Positions 1-7,828 are shown, counted from the first letter of the stretch. The stretch: DNA of 51,719 nt from an uncultured Lachnospiraceae bacterium (GCA_947626775.1 CANQTL010000023.1:1-51719); one strand, 5' to 3'. Numbers and translations are program-made. Notes: generated by a model not told the origin, from the sequence alone.

Positions 1-90
1 AAGATGGTCAATAAGTCTGGCCAGATCAAGGGGCTACTCTGTCTGCCTTATTCCTACAATAAACTTACGCTATCGTTCTCGGATCGTCTC

Positions 91-118
91 TTGACTTCTC
101 GGATATGTCTGTTATAAT
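91..118 (+). promoter_or_regulatory. Promoter of the putative antitoxin RNA
   Basis: A -35 box TTGACT (91-96) and a perfect -10 box TATAAT (113-118) are separated by 16 bp. The expected start is near 125, and transcription from there runs straight into the hairpin terminator at 192-227. No open frame with a ribosome binding site follows, so the product should be a short untranslated RNA. Confidence 0.75.
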
Positions 119-129
119 GAAGTTACAAA

Positions 130-158
130 AGGAAAGCACCCACTCCAAAAGTGGATGC
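130..158 (-). terminator. Likely terminator of the toxin mRNA
   Basis: Read on the minus strand, a GCATCCACT/AGTGGGTGC hairpin is followed by TTTCCTTTT. This would end the toxin mRNA after it has crossed nearly the whole antitoxin region, giving about 100 bp of complementarity between the two RNAs. Confidence 0.5.
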
Positions 159-191
159 TCCTAGATGGGTTTAGATGTCCTTATGGACACT

Positions 192-227
192 GCCCCTCTG
201 TTGGCCGACAGAGGGGCTTATTTTTTA
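192..227 (+). terminator. Intrinsic terminator of the antitoxin RNA
   Basis: GCCCCTCTGT (192-201) pairs perfectly with ACAGAGGGGC (208-217), with a 6-nt loop, followed by a T-rich run (218-227). Confidence 0.85.
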
Positions 228-337
228 TGCTTCTTTCTCTCTCGGAGAAAGGTAAGCAACGCAATAACCAGCATACTAAGCGAAATCAGCGAACCGATCA
301 CACTCAGTACAACCATAATGGTTTCATAGACTGTCAT
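218..337 (-). CDS. Small holin-like membrane toxin (type I TA)
   Basis: A 39-residue peptide beginning MTVYETIMVVLSVIG, with one long hydrophobic segment (about residues 6-30) and a strongly basic tail ending RERKKHKK. This is the pattern of the 'putative holin-like toxin' peptides of Firmicutes, whose overproduction damages the membrane. The start at 335-337 is fixed by an excellent ribosome binding site (GGAGGTGA) 5-6 nt upstream. A longer in-frame reading back to 733 ignores this site and crosses the promoter, so it is not real. A promoter lies at 438-465, and the 5' UTR has an 8-bp hairpin (about 361-385) just before the ribosome binding site that could limit translation. The antitoxin RNA overlaps the 3' end. 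Confidence 0.7.
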   Translation of the reverse strand: MTVYETIMVVLSVIGSLISLSMLVIALLTFLRERKKHKK

Positions 338-437
338 ACGCGTCACCTCCTTCCTATGTACATCAGCAATATAAAACTGCTGATGCCTGAATGGATTAGG
401 AGGCTGCCACCCTGTCATGGGTACTTTCCATGTGTTT

Positions 438-465
438 AGCATATCATAGAATGACGATATGTCAA
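438..465 (-). promoter_or_regulatory. Promoter of the toxin mRNA
   Basis: On the minus strand a perfect -35 TTGACA (460-465) and a -10 TATGCT (438-443) are spaced by 16 bp. The start near 431 leaves a leader of about 95 nt before the toxin start. Confidence 0.6.
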
Positions 466-528
466 TAGAGCGAAAAATCCCAAAAATATCAGTATTGGAT
501 CTATATGCAGAAAGATCTTCTTTCAGGC

Positions 529-558
529 TTGACCAGCGGCATGACCGATGGATATAAT
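529..558 (+). promoter_or_regulatory. Promoter of the XRE regulator
   Basis: -35 TTGACC (529-534) and perfect -10 TATAAT (553-558) with 18-bp spacing. It lies inside the longest possible open frame, which shows that translation must begin downstream, at the ATG at 598. Confidence 0.6.
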
Positions 559-597
559 AGAAGAACGATACAAATGTTGCAAAAGGAAAGAAGTTAC

Positions 598-1359
598 ATG
601 AAAAGACGAACAGATTCAAATGTGAGTTCTGTGGTTCTAGGATCACGGATCGCAAGCTTGAGATCAAAGCGGGGTCTGACCCAGCAACAGTTTTCTGAGG
701 ATATTTCAGGTTTATGCGGAAAAACCCAGTCAAATCTGCTCATCTCAGCCTGGGAAAAAGGCCGGCGTAAACCCACGGAGGATGTGATTCCCATTATCGC
801 CAAGTATTTTAACGTGTCTGTGGAGTATTTGTGCGGATTGGAGGAAGATACTGCTTCTGACGTGGGCGGGGAAGACTTGGTTGTTGCTTCGGCTGGATCT
901 AATGAAACTGATTTCAATTTTAAACTCTCGCCAAATGATCTGGAGCAGTTTGACGGCAGAGTGGTTTTTCTTGCCTTTCAAAATTATACACATGTGGATC
1001 AGTTCGCCATTGTGAATGCAGATAAAGAGTTGTTTATTCTCAGGGACGGCTCTCTCCCTTTCACCAGCAAAGATATTAAGGCAATTTACACCACCGAGCC
1101 GGACTATATGTATTTTAAATCCCTGAACGGCTTGTATCCCGTGGATATGGCTACCCTGCAAAAAAGTAAGACCAGACGCTACCAGATCAAAATGAAGACG
1201 AGCGACAAACACATCCAGGAAAAGTACAACGGCTGGTATACCAGAAGTGAAGACGGAAACGAACTGATAAACGAGAAAAAAGGATATATCCTGCCCGTTG
1301 AGGGCTTAAACGTCGGCTTCTATGCCTATGCGCAGCAGAAACCAGTTCGTCCATATTAA
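598..1359 (+). CDS. XRE-type (Cro/CI) HTH regulator with a unique C-terminal domain
   Basis: A 253-residue protein. About residues 17-80 form a Cro/CI helix-turn-helix (RIASLRSKRGLTQQQF, then ISAWEKGRRKPTEDVIPIIA), ending in the usual NVSVEYLCG. The remaining ~160 residues match no domain I recognise; they are soluble and charged, with no membrane segment, and may bind a ligand or partner. The start at 598 is chosen because AAAGGAAAG sits about 7 nt upstream and a strong promoter (529-558) falls inside the longer open frame. It is transcribed away from the toxin-antitoxin pair. A regulatory link to that pair is possible but unproven. Confidence 0.8.
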   Translation: MKRRTDSNVSSVVLGSRIASLRSKRGLTQQQFSEDISGLCGKTQSNLLISAWEKGRRKPTEDVIPIIAKYFNVSVEYLCGLEEDTASDVGGEDLVVASAGSNETDFNFKLSPNDLEQFDGRVVFLAFQNYTHVDQFAIVNADKELFILRDGSLPFTSKDIKAIYTTEPDYMYFKSLNGLYPVDMATLQKSKTRRYQIKMKTSDKHIQEKYNGWYTRSEDGNELINEKKGYILPVEGLNVGFYAYAQQKPVRPY

Positions 1360-1410
1360 AAAAAGAGGGGATCCCTCAAGTCATTTGAAATGACTCGAAG
1401 GATGCCCTCT
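1358..1410 (-). terminator. Terminator between convergent genes
   Basis: A long hairpin: 1364-1374 pairs with 1400-1410 apart from one G-G mismatch, and an inner palindrome AGTCATTT/AAATGACT lies inside. On the minus strand it is followed by seven Ts (1358-1364), so it would stop transcripts of the anti-sigma operon. On the plus strand it directly follows the XRE gene but has only a poor T run. Confidence 0.6.
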
Positions 1411-1545
1411 GTACTTGTTATATTATTTCTTAGACTGGAAAGCAATCCTCAAAAGACATACACACAAATAGAGGCCTGTAGCAACTTTCCATGAGAACGT
1501 AATGCCAAAACAAATGGCCATACGATTTCTGCCGCTTCACATACG

Positions 1546-2748
1546 CTATTTCGGCTGGTAGATCACATACTCCACCGTGCCGTCCTCCCGCAGCGTAAAC
1601 ACCTCGATGACGAGGGAGTTAAGATCGTCGTCGCTGCAGCTCCAGCCGCCGATCTTCACGTCGCTCTCCCGATCCTCCGGAAAAATCCAGTCCACCCGCG
1701 CTTTCTGGTTCTCGCTGCCGGCGCCGCTCTCCATGCGGTAGCCGTAGCTGATCATCCCCTCCGCATCCGGTGTGCACACCATACGGGTGTACTCCGCCGG
1801 CGCGGCGTACTCATCCAGATTCTCCGGAGTAAGTTTCTCCATGAAAGCCCTCACATCTGTTGGGATCTCCGGCACATCCGTCTCCTCCTCCCCACCGGAA
1901 CCGTTCAATTCTTCCTCCCACCGCGCCACACAGGCCGCGGCGGCCTCGGGATCAGCCTTCGATGCGTCCACCGGCAGCACAAACAGAGCGTTCGCGCCTC
2001 TGTAATCCTCATTTCTCGTCATCTCGCCGGTGCTTTCGTCATAGCGGTAAGCGCCCGCGTCATAGAACGTACCGCTGCTCACCCCCACGTAGATGCCGCG
2101 GTCCGCGAACATCTCCACATTGTCCGTCTGCACCAGCCTGTACATAACACCGTCCTGCACGAACTCGCTGTAACCGCCGCCCATGGTCACCGCGTTATAC
2201 CATACCGGGTCAAGCCCTCGGACATAGGGCGACACGAAGAACTGTTCCTCTCCGTATGCATCCGAAGAAGTATCCGGCATGGGCGTGCCGTCCTCCCGCT
2301 CGATGGCCACCACCGTGTAGATGCCGTCCTCCTGAACCTGTCCGCCGCTGGTCCGCAGATAGTCGCTGATATCTCTGCCTGCCGCGCTGCCGAGCAGCGT
2401 GATGCGGTAGCCTCCGCTGCTCTGCGTCTCGTTGACCGTCACCGCGTCTCCTCCCTGAAAAGCCTCCGCAAGCCCCTGATCCTCCAGCCGCTCCGCCACC
2501 TGGGACAGGCTTAAATAGCGGTAGGCCGCATAGGCCGTCGCGGAGGCGACGCACAGCGCGCCGAATCCAATGACCGCCGCGGGGATCCGCCTCCGCTTTT
2601 CTATTCTGTTTTTCTCCTGATCCTCTCTTTTTCTCATGATCCGCTCCTCCGTTTCCATCCTCTTCAGAACCCGGCGATTCAGGAGTTCGTCCGGCTCTTT
2701 CGACGGCGCGAGCGCCATGCGCAGCAGTTCGTCCATATTATCTCTCAT
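1546..2748 (-). CDS. Membrane-anchored anti-sigma factor, DUF4179-like
   Basis: A 400-residue protein encoded right behind an ECF sigma factor, with an 11-bp overlap (2738-2748). It has a short cytosolic N-terminus (about 1-53; LLNRRVLKRM and a basic RIEKRRR stretch), one membrane span (about 54-78), and an extracytoplasmic region of about 320 residues that should sense the signal. This is the layout of DUF4179-type anti-sigma proteins, whose N-terminus holds the sigma factor. No zinc-binding HxxxCxxC (ZAS) motif is visible, so it is not a classical zinc anti-sigma factor. An alternative start is the in-frame ATG at 2736. Two domain-like blocks are seen outside (about 90-275 and 290-400). The inducing signal cannot be read from the sequence. 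Confidence 0.75.
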   Translation of the reverse strand: MRDNMDELLRMALAPSKEPDELLNRRVLKRMETEERIMRKREDQEKNRIEKRRRIPAAVIGFGALCVASATAYAAYRYLSLSQVAERLEDQGLAEAFQGGDAVTVNETQSSGGYRITLLGSAAGRDISDYLRTSGGQVQEDGIYTVVAIEREDGTPMPDTSSDAYGEEQFFVSPYVRGLDPVWYNAVTMGGGYSEFVQDGVMYRLVQTDNVEMFADRGIYVGVSSGTFYDAGAYRYDESTGEMTRNEDYRGANALFVLPVDASKADPEAAAACVARWEEELNGSGGEEETDVPEIPTDVRAFMEKLTPENLDEYAAPAEYTRMVCTPDAEGMISYGYRMESGAGSENQKARVDWIFPEDRESDVKIGGWSCSDDDLNSLVIEVFTLREDGTVEYVIYQPK

Positions 2749-3265
2749 AGCCCTGTCCCTCCATATCTTTTCTGAGCATCGCTCTCGCCCGTCGCAGTCT
2801 GGTCTTGACCGTCTCCTCCGGCAGCCCCAGAATACGGCCTGTCTCCCGCTGTGTCAGTTCCTCCATATAGTACAGCAGCACCGGCAGCCGGTATCTGTCC
2901 GGCAGCCTGCGCACCGCCTCCCGCAGCGCCCTGCACATCTCTTCGGCAAGGACGCGCTCCTCCACGGCCTCCGCCCTGTCTGGCAGCTCCTGCCCGCTCT
3001 CCTCCAGCGAGTACGCTGCGCCCGTGATCCGCTCCCTGACGGAGCGTCTGCGCCTGTAATTCCGGTACAGATTGTAAGCGACGCTCATCACAAAACTCTT
3101 GGCGTTTTTGTCGATATGCAGCTTCTCCCTGCTCTCGTACAGCTTCAGAAACGTATCCTGATACAGTTCCTCCGCATCCTGTCTGTCGCGGGTCACAAAG
3201 CAGCAGAAAGAAAAAAGATCCCTGCCGTACGCCTCCATGATTCGTTCCAATTCTTCCCGTTGCAC
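2738..3265 (-). CDS. ECF RNA polymerase sigma factor
   Basis: A 175-residue ECF sigma factor. Region 2 lies at about 10-75 (DLFSFCCFVTRDRQDAEELY, then DTFLKLYESREKL) and region 4 at about 112-165 (LPDRYRLPVLLYYMEELTQ, then ETVKTRLRRARAMLRKDM). It directs RNA polymerase to its own set of promoters when its partner anti-sigma releases it. Translation starts at GTG (3263-3265), with GAGGAG about 8 nt upstream. The stop overlaps the start of the anti-sigma gene, which points to coupled translation and a fixed ratio. Autoregulation is usual in the family, but I could not identify a convincing ECF promoter upstream. Confidence 0.92.
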   Translation of the reverse strand: MQREELERIMEAYGRDLFSFCCFVTRDRQDAEELYQDTFLKLYESREKLHIDKNAKSFVMSVAYNLYRNYRRRRSVRERITGAAYSLEESGQELPDRAEAVEERVLAEEMCRALREAVRRLPDRYRLPVLLYYMEELTQRETGRILGLPEETVKTRLRRARAMLRKDMEGQGYER

Positions 3266-3373
3266 TTCTCAACTCCTCTCCGGACGCCCTCATGATGACG
3301 TCCGAAAGATTTTTCTTTGCTGTCCATAGACCGGTCCATTCACTACTATAGGGTAACGGCGCGTGCAAAAGGG

Positions 3374-3481
3374 TTCATTGCCCGCGCAACGAGATGAGAC
3401 ACACTTTGCGAGTTTCACTCGTTATCGCGGCATTCGCCAAATTGACAGGCAAGCCTGTCAGCTTGGCTCATTGCCCGCGTA
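3374..3481. repeat. Dispersed intergenic repeat, copy 1
   Basis: About 108 bp that closely match the element at 7829-7966. Shared blocks include GCGAGTTTCACTCGTTATCG, CGGCATTCGCCAAATTG and GTCAGCTTGGCTCATTGCCC. It sits between the ECF operon and a terminator hairpin, in a 318-bp spacer (3266-3583) that otherwise holds nothing I recognise. No ribosome binding site accompanies the short frames through it. An inverted repeat (ACGAG..TGA with TCACTCGT) suggests it folds as RNA or DNA. Confidence 0.8.
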
Positions 3482-3514
3482 AAAAAAAACGGTCTGCGGG
3501 AATTACCCGCAGAC
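3481..3514 (-). terminator. Terminator of the PAS-GGDEF-EAL gene
   Basis: GTCTGCGGG (3492-3500) pairs with CCCGCAGAC (3506-3514). On the minus strand the hairpin is followed by nine Ts (3481-3489). The dispersed repeat begins immediately after the T run. Confidence 0.85.
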
Positions 3515-3583
3515 TGTCTTTCGTATGTACTCCGTGATATCGATCGCGCAGAATCTTTCGGCAGAAACGGCGCAGAACAAAAC

Positions 3584-5233
3584 CTATGCTTTCCGGCCCG
3601 CCTCCAGCAGCTTTTCAAAATCCTCCCTGCACACGGGACGGGAATAATAGTAGCCCTGCAGGAGCGTGGCGTCCATCTCTCCCACGATATCCGCAACTTT
3701 GCCGTTCTCCACACCCTCCACGATGGAATCATAGCCGAGACGCCTGCACATCTCCAGCAGATTCTCAATGATCACATAGTCGATCTCGTGCCCCGGCTCT
3801 GAGAGCTCCCTGACGAAGGAGTGCTCGATCTTGATGTAGTCCACGTGCAGGCACTTTAACATCTCCAGCGAGGCGTAGGCCGTCCCGAAATCGTCCAGTG
3901 CCATCTTGAAGCCTCTGGCCCGCAGCCTGTCGAACATCGCCGCCAGCTCTTCGGGATTGTCCACCTCGCAGCTCTCCGTCAGCTCGATAATGATATATTC
4001 GGGATGCACCCCGTACTTTTCGGCGCAGGCCGCGAGCCTTTCCTCGAAAGTGTCGTCCAGAAACTGCTGGTAGGATACGTTGAAACTCACCCGCAGCTCC
4101 CCGTAGGTATCGCGCCACGCCACCTGCTGCCTGATCGCCTGTTCCATCACCCAGAAGCCGACCTCGCGGATATCGCCGTAATCCTCCAGCACTTTGACGA
4201 ACTCCATCGGATAGGAGTCCCTGATCCGTTCGCCCTGCCAGCGAAGCAGACACTCGCAGCCCGTGATCTCATTCGTCCCCGGCATGACGAAAGGCTGAAA
4301 ATACAGCTCGAAGCCCTGGAATCCTTTCTTGATGCACTGTTTCAGATCCTCCCTGAGCGCCAGACCTCTCTCATGCTTCTTCGCAATCTCCTCCGAGAAA
4401 AACACAAGCGTTCCCCGCTGATGATTCTTCGCGTGTTCCAGCGAATGTTCCAGCTTGTTGATCAGGTCCTCCCTGTCGGCAGCGTCCTCCGGAAAAAGCA
4501 CGCCTCCAGCCGACGCGGAAATGCCGATCCGCTGCTCGTTCTGCAGTTCGATCACCTCCGTCTCCCGACAGAGTCTCTCATAGTAGGCCGACATCGTCTC
4601 CTTGTCCGCGCCGAAAGCTGCCACCAGAAATTCGTCCCCGCTGAAGCGGAACACCTTCCACTCCGGTTTGCTCAGCTCCTTGATTCGGTTGGCAAACTCG
4701 ATCAGAATCTCGTCCGCCGTGTTGTATCCGTAGTTCCCCACAACTCTGCGGAAGCCGTCCAGCCCGATCAGCAGCGCCGTCCCCGTCAGGGCGGCGAAAT
4801 CGAAGTGCCGCAGCTCCGGTATGGTCAGAAGACCCGTGAGCGTATCGTATTTGCTCTGCCCGTCTATCCGCGTCATCAGACCCGCGAAGATAATCGGCGT
4901 CCCCTCCTCGTCCCGGATCACGCTGCCCTTGCACTCCACCCACACGTACTCGCCCGTCCGGTTTCTCGCCCGGTACTGGCAGTCGTGATAGCGCTTCGCG
5001 CCGGAGAACACGCCGTTGATATCCTCCAGATAGATATCCAGATCCTCCGGATGGATATGCTCCGCCCAGACGTTGGCGGCATTCCTGATATATTCCCCCT
5101 CCAGTCCGAAATAGTCCACGGACGCTTTCGACCAGCGCGAGACGTCGGTCTTCATGTCGCACACGTAGATGTAGACGTTGTCCGACGCGGACGCAAACGC
5201 CTCAAACAGCTCGTTGTTGAAAATATCGCTCAT
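3584..5233 (-). CDS. PAS-GGDEF-EAL cyclic-di-GMP protein
   Basis: A 549-residue cytosolic protein. A PAS domain with a PAC-like end (about 8-130) is followed by a GGDEF domain (about 135-290) and an EAL domain (about 300-540). The GGDEF domain looks inactive as a cyclase: the signature reads RFSGDEF, and the usual metal and guanine residues before it are altered (GLDGFRRVVGNYGY where active enzymes have an IND..GH pattern). The EAL domain keeps most catalytic parts (ECLLRW for EALLRW, LTES, DDFG, EGVEN), although KIEHSF replaces KIDRSF. It is probably a c-di-GMP phosphodiesterase tuned by PAS and the degenerate GGDEF domain. The start at 5233 fits GGTGAGAG just upstream; 32 extra upstream residues are possible but lack domain character. 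It is followed by a strong terminator. Confidence 0.85.
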   Translation of the reverse strand: MSDIFNNELFEAFASASDNVYIYVCDMKTDVSRWSKASVDYFGLEGEYIRNAANVWAEHIHPEDLDIYLEDINGVFSGAKRYHDCQYRARNRTGEYVWVECKGSVIRDEEGTPIIFAGLMTRIDGQSKYDTLTGLLTIPELRHFDFAALTGTALLIGLDGFRRVVGNYGYNTADEILIEFANRIKELSKPEWKVFRFSGDEFLVAAFGADKETMSAYYERLCRETEVIELQNEQRIGISASAGGVLFPEDAADREDLINKLEHSLEHAKNHQRGTLVFFSEEIAKKHERGLALREDLKQCIKKGFQGFELYFQPFVMPGTNEITGCECLLRWQGERIRDSYPMEFVKVLEDYGDIREVGFWVMEQAIRQQVAWRDTYGELRVSFNVSYQQFLDDTFEERLAACAEKYGVHPEYIIIELTESCEVDNPEELAAMFDRLRARGFKMALDDFGTAYASLEMLKCLHVDYIKIEHSFVRELSEPGHEIDYVIIENLLEMCRRLGYDSIVEGVENGKVADIVGEMDATLLQGYYYSRPVCREDFEKLLEAGRKA

Positions 5234-5397
5234 TCTCTCACCGTACTTTCCCCAATAAGACCGTGTTTCCCAGTTGAACAATATTTTAACATGAAAACGG
5301 GCTTTCTGCCATATGTTTCCCATGAACAAAGTGCCGTATTTTGTCCGTCTCTTCTGTCTGTTTTGCCCAATACGATCCCGCCGCGCCGTCTTTTGCC

Positions 5398-6570
5398 TTA
5401 CTCCGCGAACGTGATACTGACCGTCCCCATGGAGCAGTCGATGACATAATCGCTGTCCGCGCCGTGGTCGACGCTGTACTGCGTGCTCATACCCTCCGCA
5501 TAGTCGATCCCGTCCACCCGGACCGTCCCCATGGAGCAGTCGATCTCATAATTGTGCGCCTCCGGCAGGCCGCGCAGATTCAGGTTCACCTCGCCCATAC
5601 TGCAGTCCACATCCAGACTGCCGCTGATCTCGCCGTCTATATTCACGTCGCCCATGTCCAGCTCGATATCGGCGTCCGCCGCCGTCATATCGGCAATCTC
5701 CAGATCCCCCATGCCCGCCGAGAGATCCGCCTCCCTGCACACGAGGGAACCTATATCCATATCCCCCGCGCCCACGGAGAGCGTCACCGCGCCGTCCGCC
5801 GCGATCCTGTCGACGTCGCACTGGCCCGCGCCCACCTCGATGTCGGCGTCGCGCACGTTCAGCCTGCCGCAGTCCAGCTCCCCCGCGCCCACGTCCGCGC
5901 TCAGATGATCCAGATAAGTTCCCCGCGGCAGCCGGACGCGGATCGTGTCGTCCACTCTGCCCGCCAGGGTAACGATTCCGCTGCGGCTGCGCGCGATCCG
6001 CAGCACACCGTCCTCCGCCAGATAGCGAAACCTCTCCATATCCCCGTCCACGGTAAGCCTTACACAGTCGTCCGCCGACTCCTCAATCACCACCAGACAG
6101 CCGCCCGTCTCGATATCCAGTTCCCGCAGCGTATCCGCCGTGAGATCCAGGCGCACGCCGCTCATAGCGCCGTCTTCCGTCTCGACGCCGTACTCGAGCC
6201 GCTCCCAGCCTTCATACCGGCTGTCCCGCTCACCCTCGCCGAAGCGCGGGGCAAACACAAACCCGAAGGCGTGTCCGTTGTAGACAAAGGGGAGTCCCGT
6301 AAGTCCTTCGATATCCAGCCCATAAAGCTGTCTGAAACCGCCGAGCAGCCTGCCCACACCGCACAGCGCTGCGCCCAGCCCCAGCGCGACCAGCGCCGTG
6401 TACAGGCAGCCCCTGCTCCATCTGTTTTTCCCGCAGGGCCGCTTCCCGCACGCAGATCCGCCCGTGCCGCCCGTGTTCCCGCCTGCGCCTGCAGCCATAT
6501 TCTGAGCGGCGTTTCTGGTATCGTTTGTCATAGCCGCATCTGTTCTATTTTCATTGACCATATTAGTCAT
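5398..6570 (-). CDS. DUF4097 family protein with glycine-aspartate repeat strands
   Basis: A 390-residue protein. The N-terminus is low-complexity and soluble, followed by one membrane segment (about 52-75: SRGCLYTALVALGLGAALC) and an extracytoplasmic region. The C-terminal ~200 residues are a ladder of short repeats such as VGAGELDCG, VGAGDMDIG, AGMGDLEIA and LDMGDVNID, and three copies of DCSMG. This is typical of DUF4097 right-handed beta-solenoid-like domains. The exact role is unknown; the family travels with HAAS proteins and PadR regulators in Firmicutes and is often linked to envelope stress. The start is at 6568-6570, where ATG overlaps the stop of the preceding HAAS gene (ATGA), so translation is coupled. 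A longer frame upstream runs in a different frame through the HAAS gene and is rejected. Confidence 0.8.
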   Translation of the reverse strand: MTNMVNENRTDAAMTNDTRNAAQNMAAGAGGNTGGTGGSACGKRPCGKNRWSRGCLYTALVALGLGAALCGVGRLLGGFRQLYGLDIEGLTGLPFVYNGHAFGFVFAPRFGEGERDSRYEGWERLEYGVETEDGAMSGVRLDLTADTLRELDIETGGCLVVIEESADDCVRLTVDGDMERFRYLAEDGVLRIARSRSGIVTLAGRVDDTIRVRLPRGTYLDHLSADVGAGELDCGRLNVRDADIEVGAGQCDVDRIAADGAVTLSVGAGDMDIGSLVCREADLSAGMGDLEIADMTAADADIELDMGDVNIDGEISGSLDVDCSMGEVNLNLRGLPEAHNYEIDCSMGTVRVDGIDYAEGMSTQYSVDHGADSDYVIDCSMGTVSITFAE

Positions 6571-7334
6571 GCCATCGCACCTCCCCTGTGAAAAATCTTC
6601 CTGATCAACGCCGCGCATCCCCGAAAGAGCGCCGGAACCGCCTTCACTATCCCCCATGCCATCAGCCAGACGGCCAAAAGCCCCAGCCCAAAGAGGACGA
6701 GCGCCACACCGACCGTAGACATACCGGCAAGCGGCGCATGGACAAACAGGATACAGCCCGTGACGAACAGGGCGACGGAGACGGCGATAAACACCAGTCC
6801 AACCGCCAGAAACGCGAGGAAGAGCGAGAATACCGTCACTAATATCGCAACCGCCACCCCGAATAACGCACCCGCGATGCCAACCCAAATCGGAAAGGTC
6901 AAGATCGCCACAATCACGATCAGCGCGATCGTGCCGCCGGACATCCCTTTCTTCTGCGGCCGGGCGTCACCTCCCTGCGCCGCCTGCGCATTCCCTCCGT
7001 AACTTCCCCCAGCGCCGGCCGCCCGCTGACTATATGGGTCATTATTCTGCCTGCTGTCCGCCCCTGTTTTCATGATCTCGTCCTTATGCGTCTGCGCATA
7101 GCCGTTAAAACCCGTCTCCGTGAACTCGCCGCCCGCGCCGCCGTCGTTTAAGCCCGCCTTGATCGCCCCGGCCAGCTCCTCCGGCGTGCCTAACGATGCG
7201 ATGACGCCGCTCTCGTTCTCCGCGCCCGCATCGTCGAAATAATCGTTGTAATACTGGATGGCCTCGTCCCGCTCCGCAGGCGGCACATCGCTCAGAAGTT
7301 CCGTCAGCCGCCTCATAAATTCCGCTCTATTCAT
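6567..7334 (-). CDS. HAAS (DUF1700) family membrane protein
   Basis: A 255-residue protein. About residues 1-62 form the HAAS domain (MNRAEFMRRLTELLSDVP, then IQYYNDYFDDAG and SLGTPEELA). A Gly/Gln/Ala-rich linker follows, and about 135-240 holds four to five hydrophobic helices. HAAS proteins are typically encoded after a PadR regulator and are thought to relay signals from it to membrane partners; the mechanism is poorly known. It overlaps the PadR gene by 8 bp upstream and the DUF4097 gene by 4 bp downstream, so the three form one translationally coupled operon. Confidence 0.88.
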   Translation of the reverse strand: MNRAEFMRRLTELLSDVPPAERDEAIQYYNDYFDDAGAENESGVIASLGTPEELAGAIKAGLNDGGAGGEFTETGFNGYAQTHKDEIMKTGADSRQNNDPYSQRAAGAGGSYGGNAQAAQGGDARPQKKGMSGGTIALIVIVAILTFPIWVGIAGALFGVAVAILVTVFSLFLAFLAVGLVFIAVSVALFVTGCILFVHAPLAGMSTVGVALVLFGLGLLAVWLMAWGIVKAVPALFRGCAALIRKIFHRGGAMA

Positions 7335-7653
7335 GCCTCAATCCTCCCTCAAAGATACTGTTTAACTTCGCAGAATATCGATACCACTCGCTGATGTACA
7401 GGTTGAGCTGGGCCCGCCCCTTCTCCGTCACCTTGTAATACCGCCTGTTCCTGCCCGCGCACTCCATGTCGTAGACCTCCAGGCATCCGTCCTTCTGCAG
7501 GCGCCTGAGCACCGGATAGAGCGTGGACTCCGATATCTCAATAACCTGGCGCACCTCCTGCGTGATCTTGTAGCCGTAGGTTCCCTCCGTCTCCCCGGAC
7601 ACCACCGCCAGCACGATCGCGTCCAGAAGAGCCGCTCCCGTGTTAAAAACCAT
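7327..7653 (-). CDS. PadR family transcriptional regulator
   Basis: A 108-residue winged-helix repressor. The PadR signature is clear (LLDAIVLAVVSGE, TYGYKITQEV, STLYPVLRRLQKDG, RRYYKVTEKGR). The start at 7653 is set by GGAAAGGAG about 8 nt upstream; the 12 extra residues of the longest frame are unlikely. It leads the PadR-HAAS-DUF4097 operon. The promoter at 7789-7817 carries a 10-bp palindrome, and two more copies lie downstream, so autorepression is likely. Confidence 0.92.
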   Translation of the reverse strand: MVFNTGAALLDAIVLAVVSGETEGTYGYKITQEVRQVIEISESTLYPVLRRLQKDGCLEVYDMECAGRNRRYYKVTEKGRAQLNLYISEWYRYSAKLNSIFEGGLRHE

Positions 7654-7751
7654 GCGATAAACTCCTTTCCTGCCCCTTGCATATCTCATAGCAGACCATT
7701 CCGTTTCTCCTCCGCCGTGCGATTCCCGTCCAGCAAATATTGTTATATTTT

Positions 7752-7810
7752 ATAATATTATATGACGTATAATATTATTTCTATCAATACTATACGGCAT
7801 ATAATATTAT
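7752..7810. promoter_or_regulatory. Three copies of palindrome ATAATATTAT, candidate PadR operators
   Basis: The perfect 10-bp palindrome occurs at 7752-7761, 7769-7778 and 7801-7810. The third lies in the spacer of the operon promoter; the second covers about +5 to +14 of the expected transcript. PadR proteins bind such AT-rich dyads in their own promoters. The assignment is inferred from position. Confidence 0.55.
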
Positions 7811-7817
7811 CTGTCAA
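7789..7817 (-). promoter_or_regulatory. Promoter of the padR operon
   Basis: Minus-strand TTGACA (7812-7817), 17-bp spacer, TATAGT (7789-7794). The predicted start is near 7782, about 130 nt before the padR start codon. Confidence 0.7.
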
Positions 7818-7828
7818 TCCATATTTCC

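Larger units (their letters stand above)
125..227 (+). ncRNA. Putative type I antitoxin RNA
   Basis: A transcript of about 100 nt is predicted from the promoter at 91-118 to the terminator at 192-227. It contains a first hairpin (136-158, GCACCCACT paired with AGTGGATGC, with bulges), a small GTCC/GGAC hairpin near 175-189 and the terminator hairpin. It is antisense to the 3' end of the small membrane-peptide gene at 218-337, covering its last codons and 3' UTR. This geometry matches 3'-overlapping antitoxins such as RatA of txpA/ratA. The call is inferred from layout; no homology search was done. Confidence 0.65.

Noticed and set aside
218..733. A 171-codon minus-strand reading ending in the toxin peptide
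   Set aside because: The upstream part is antisense to the XRE gene and spans two promoters; only the last 39 codons have a ribosome binding site.
3266..3370. A self-regulated ECF promoter before the sigma gene
   Set aside because: A CGTC-like and a TATAGT-like element are seen, but no pair with convincing spacing.
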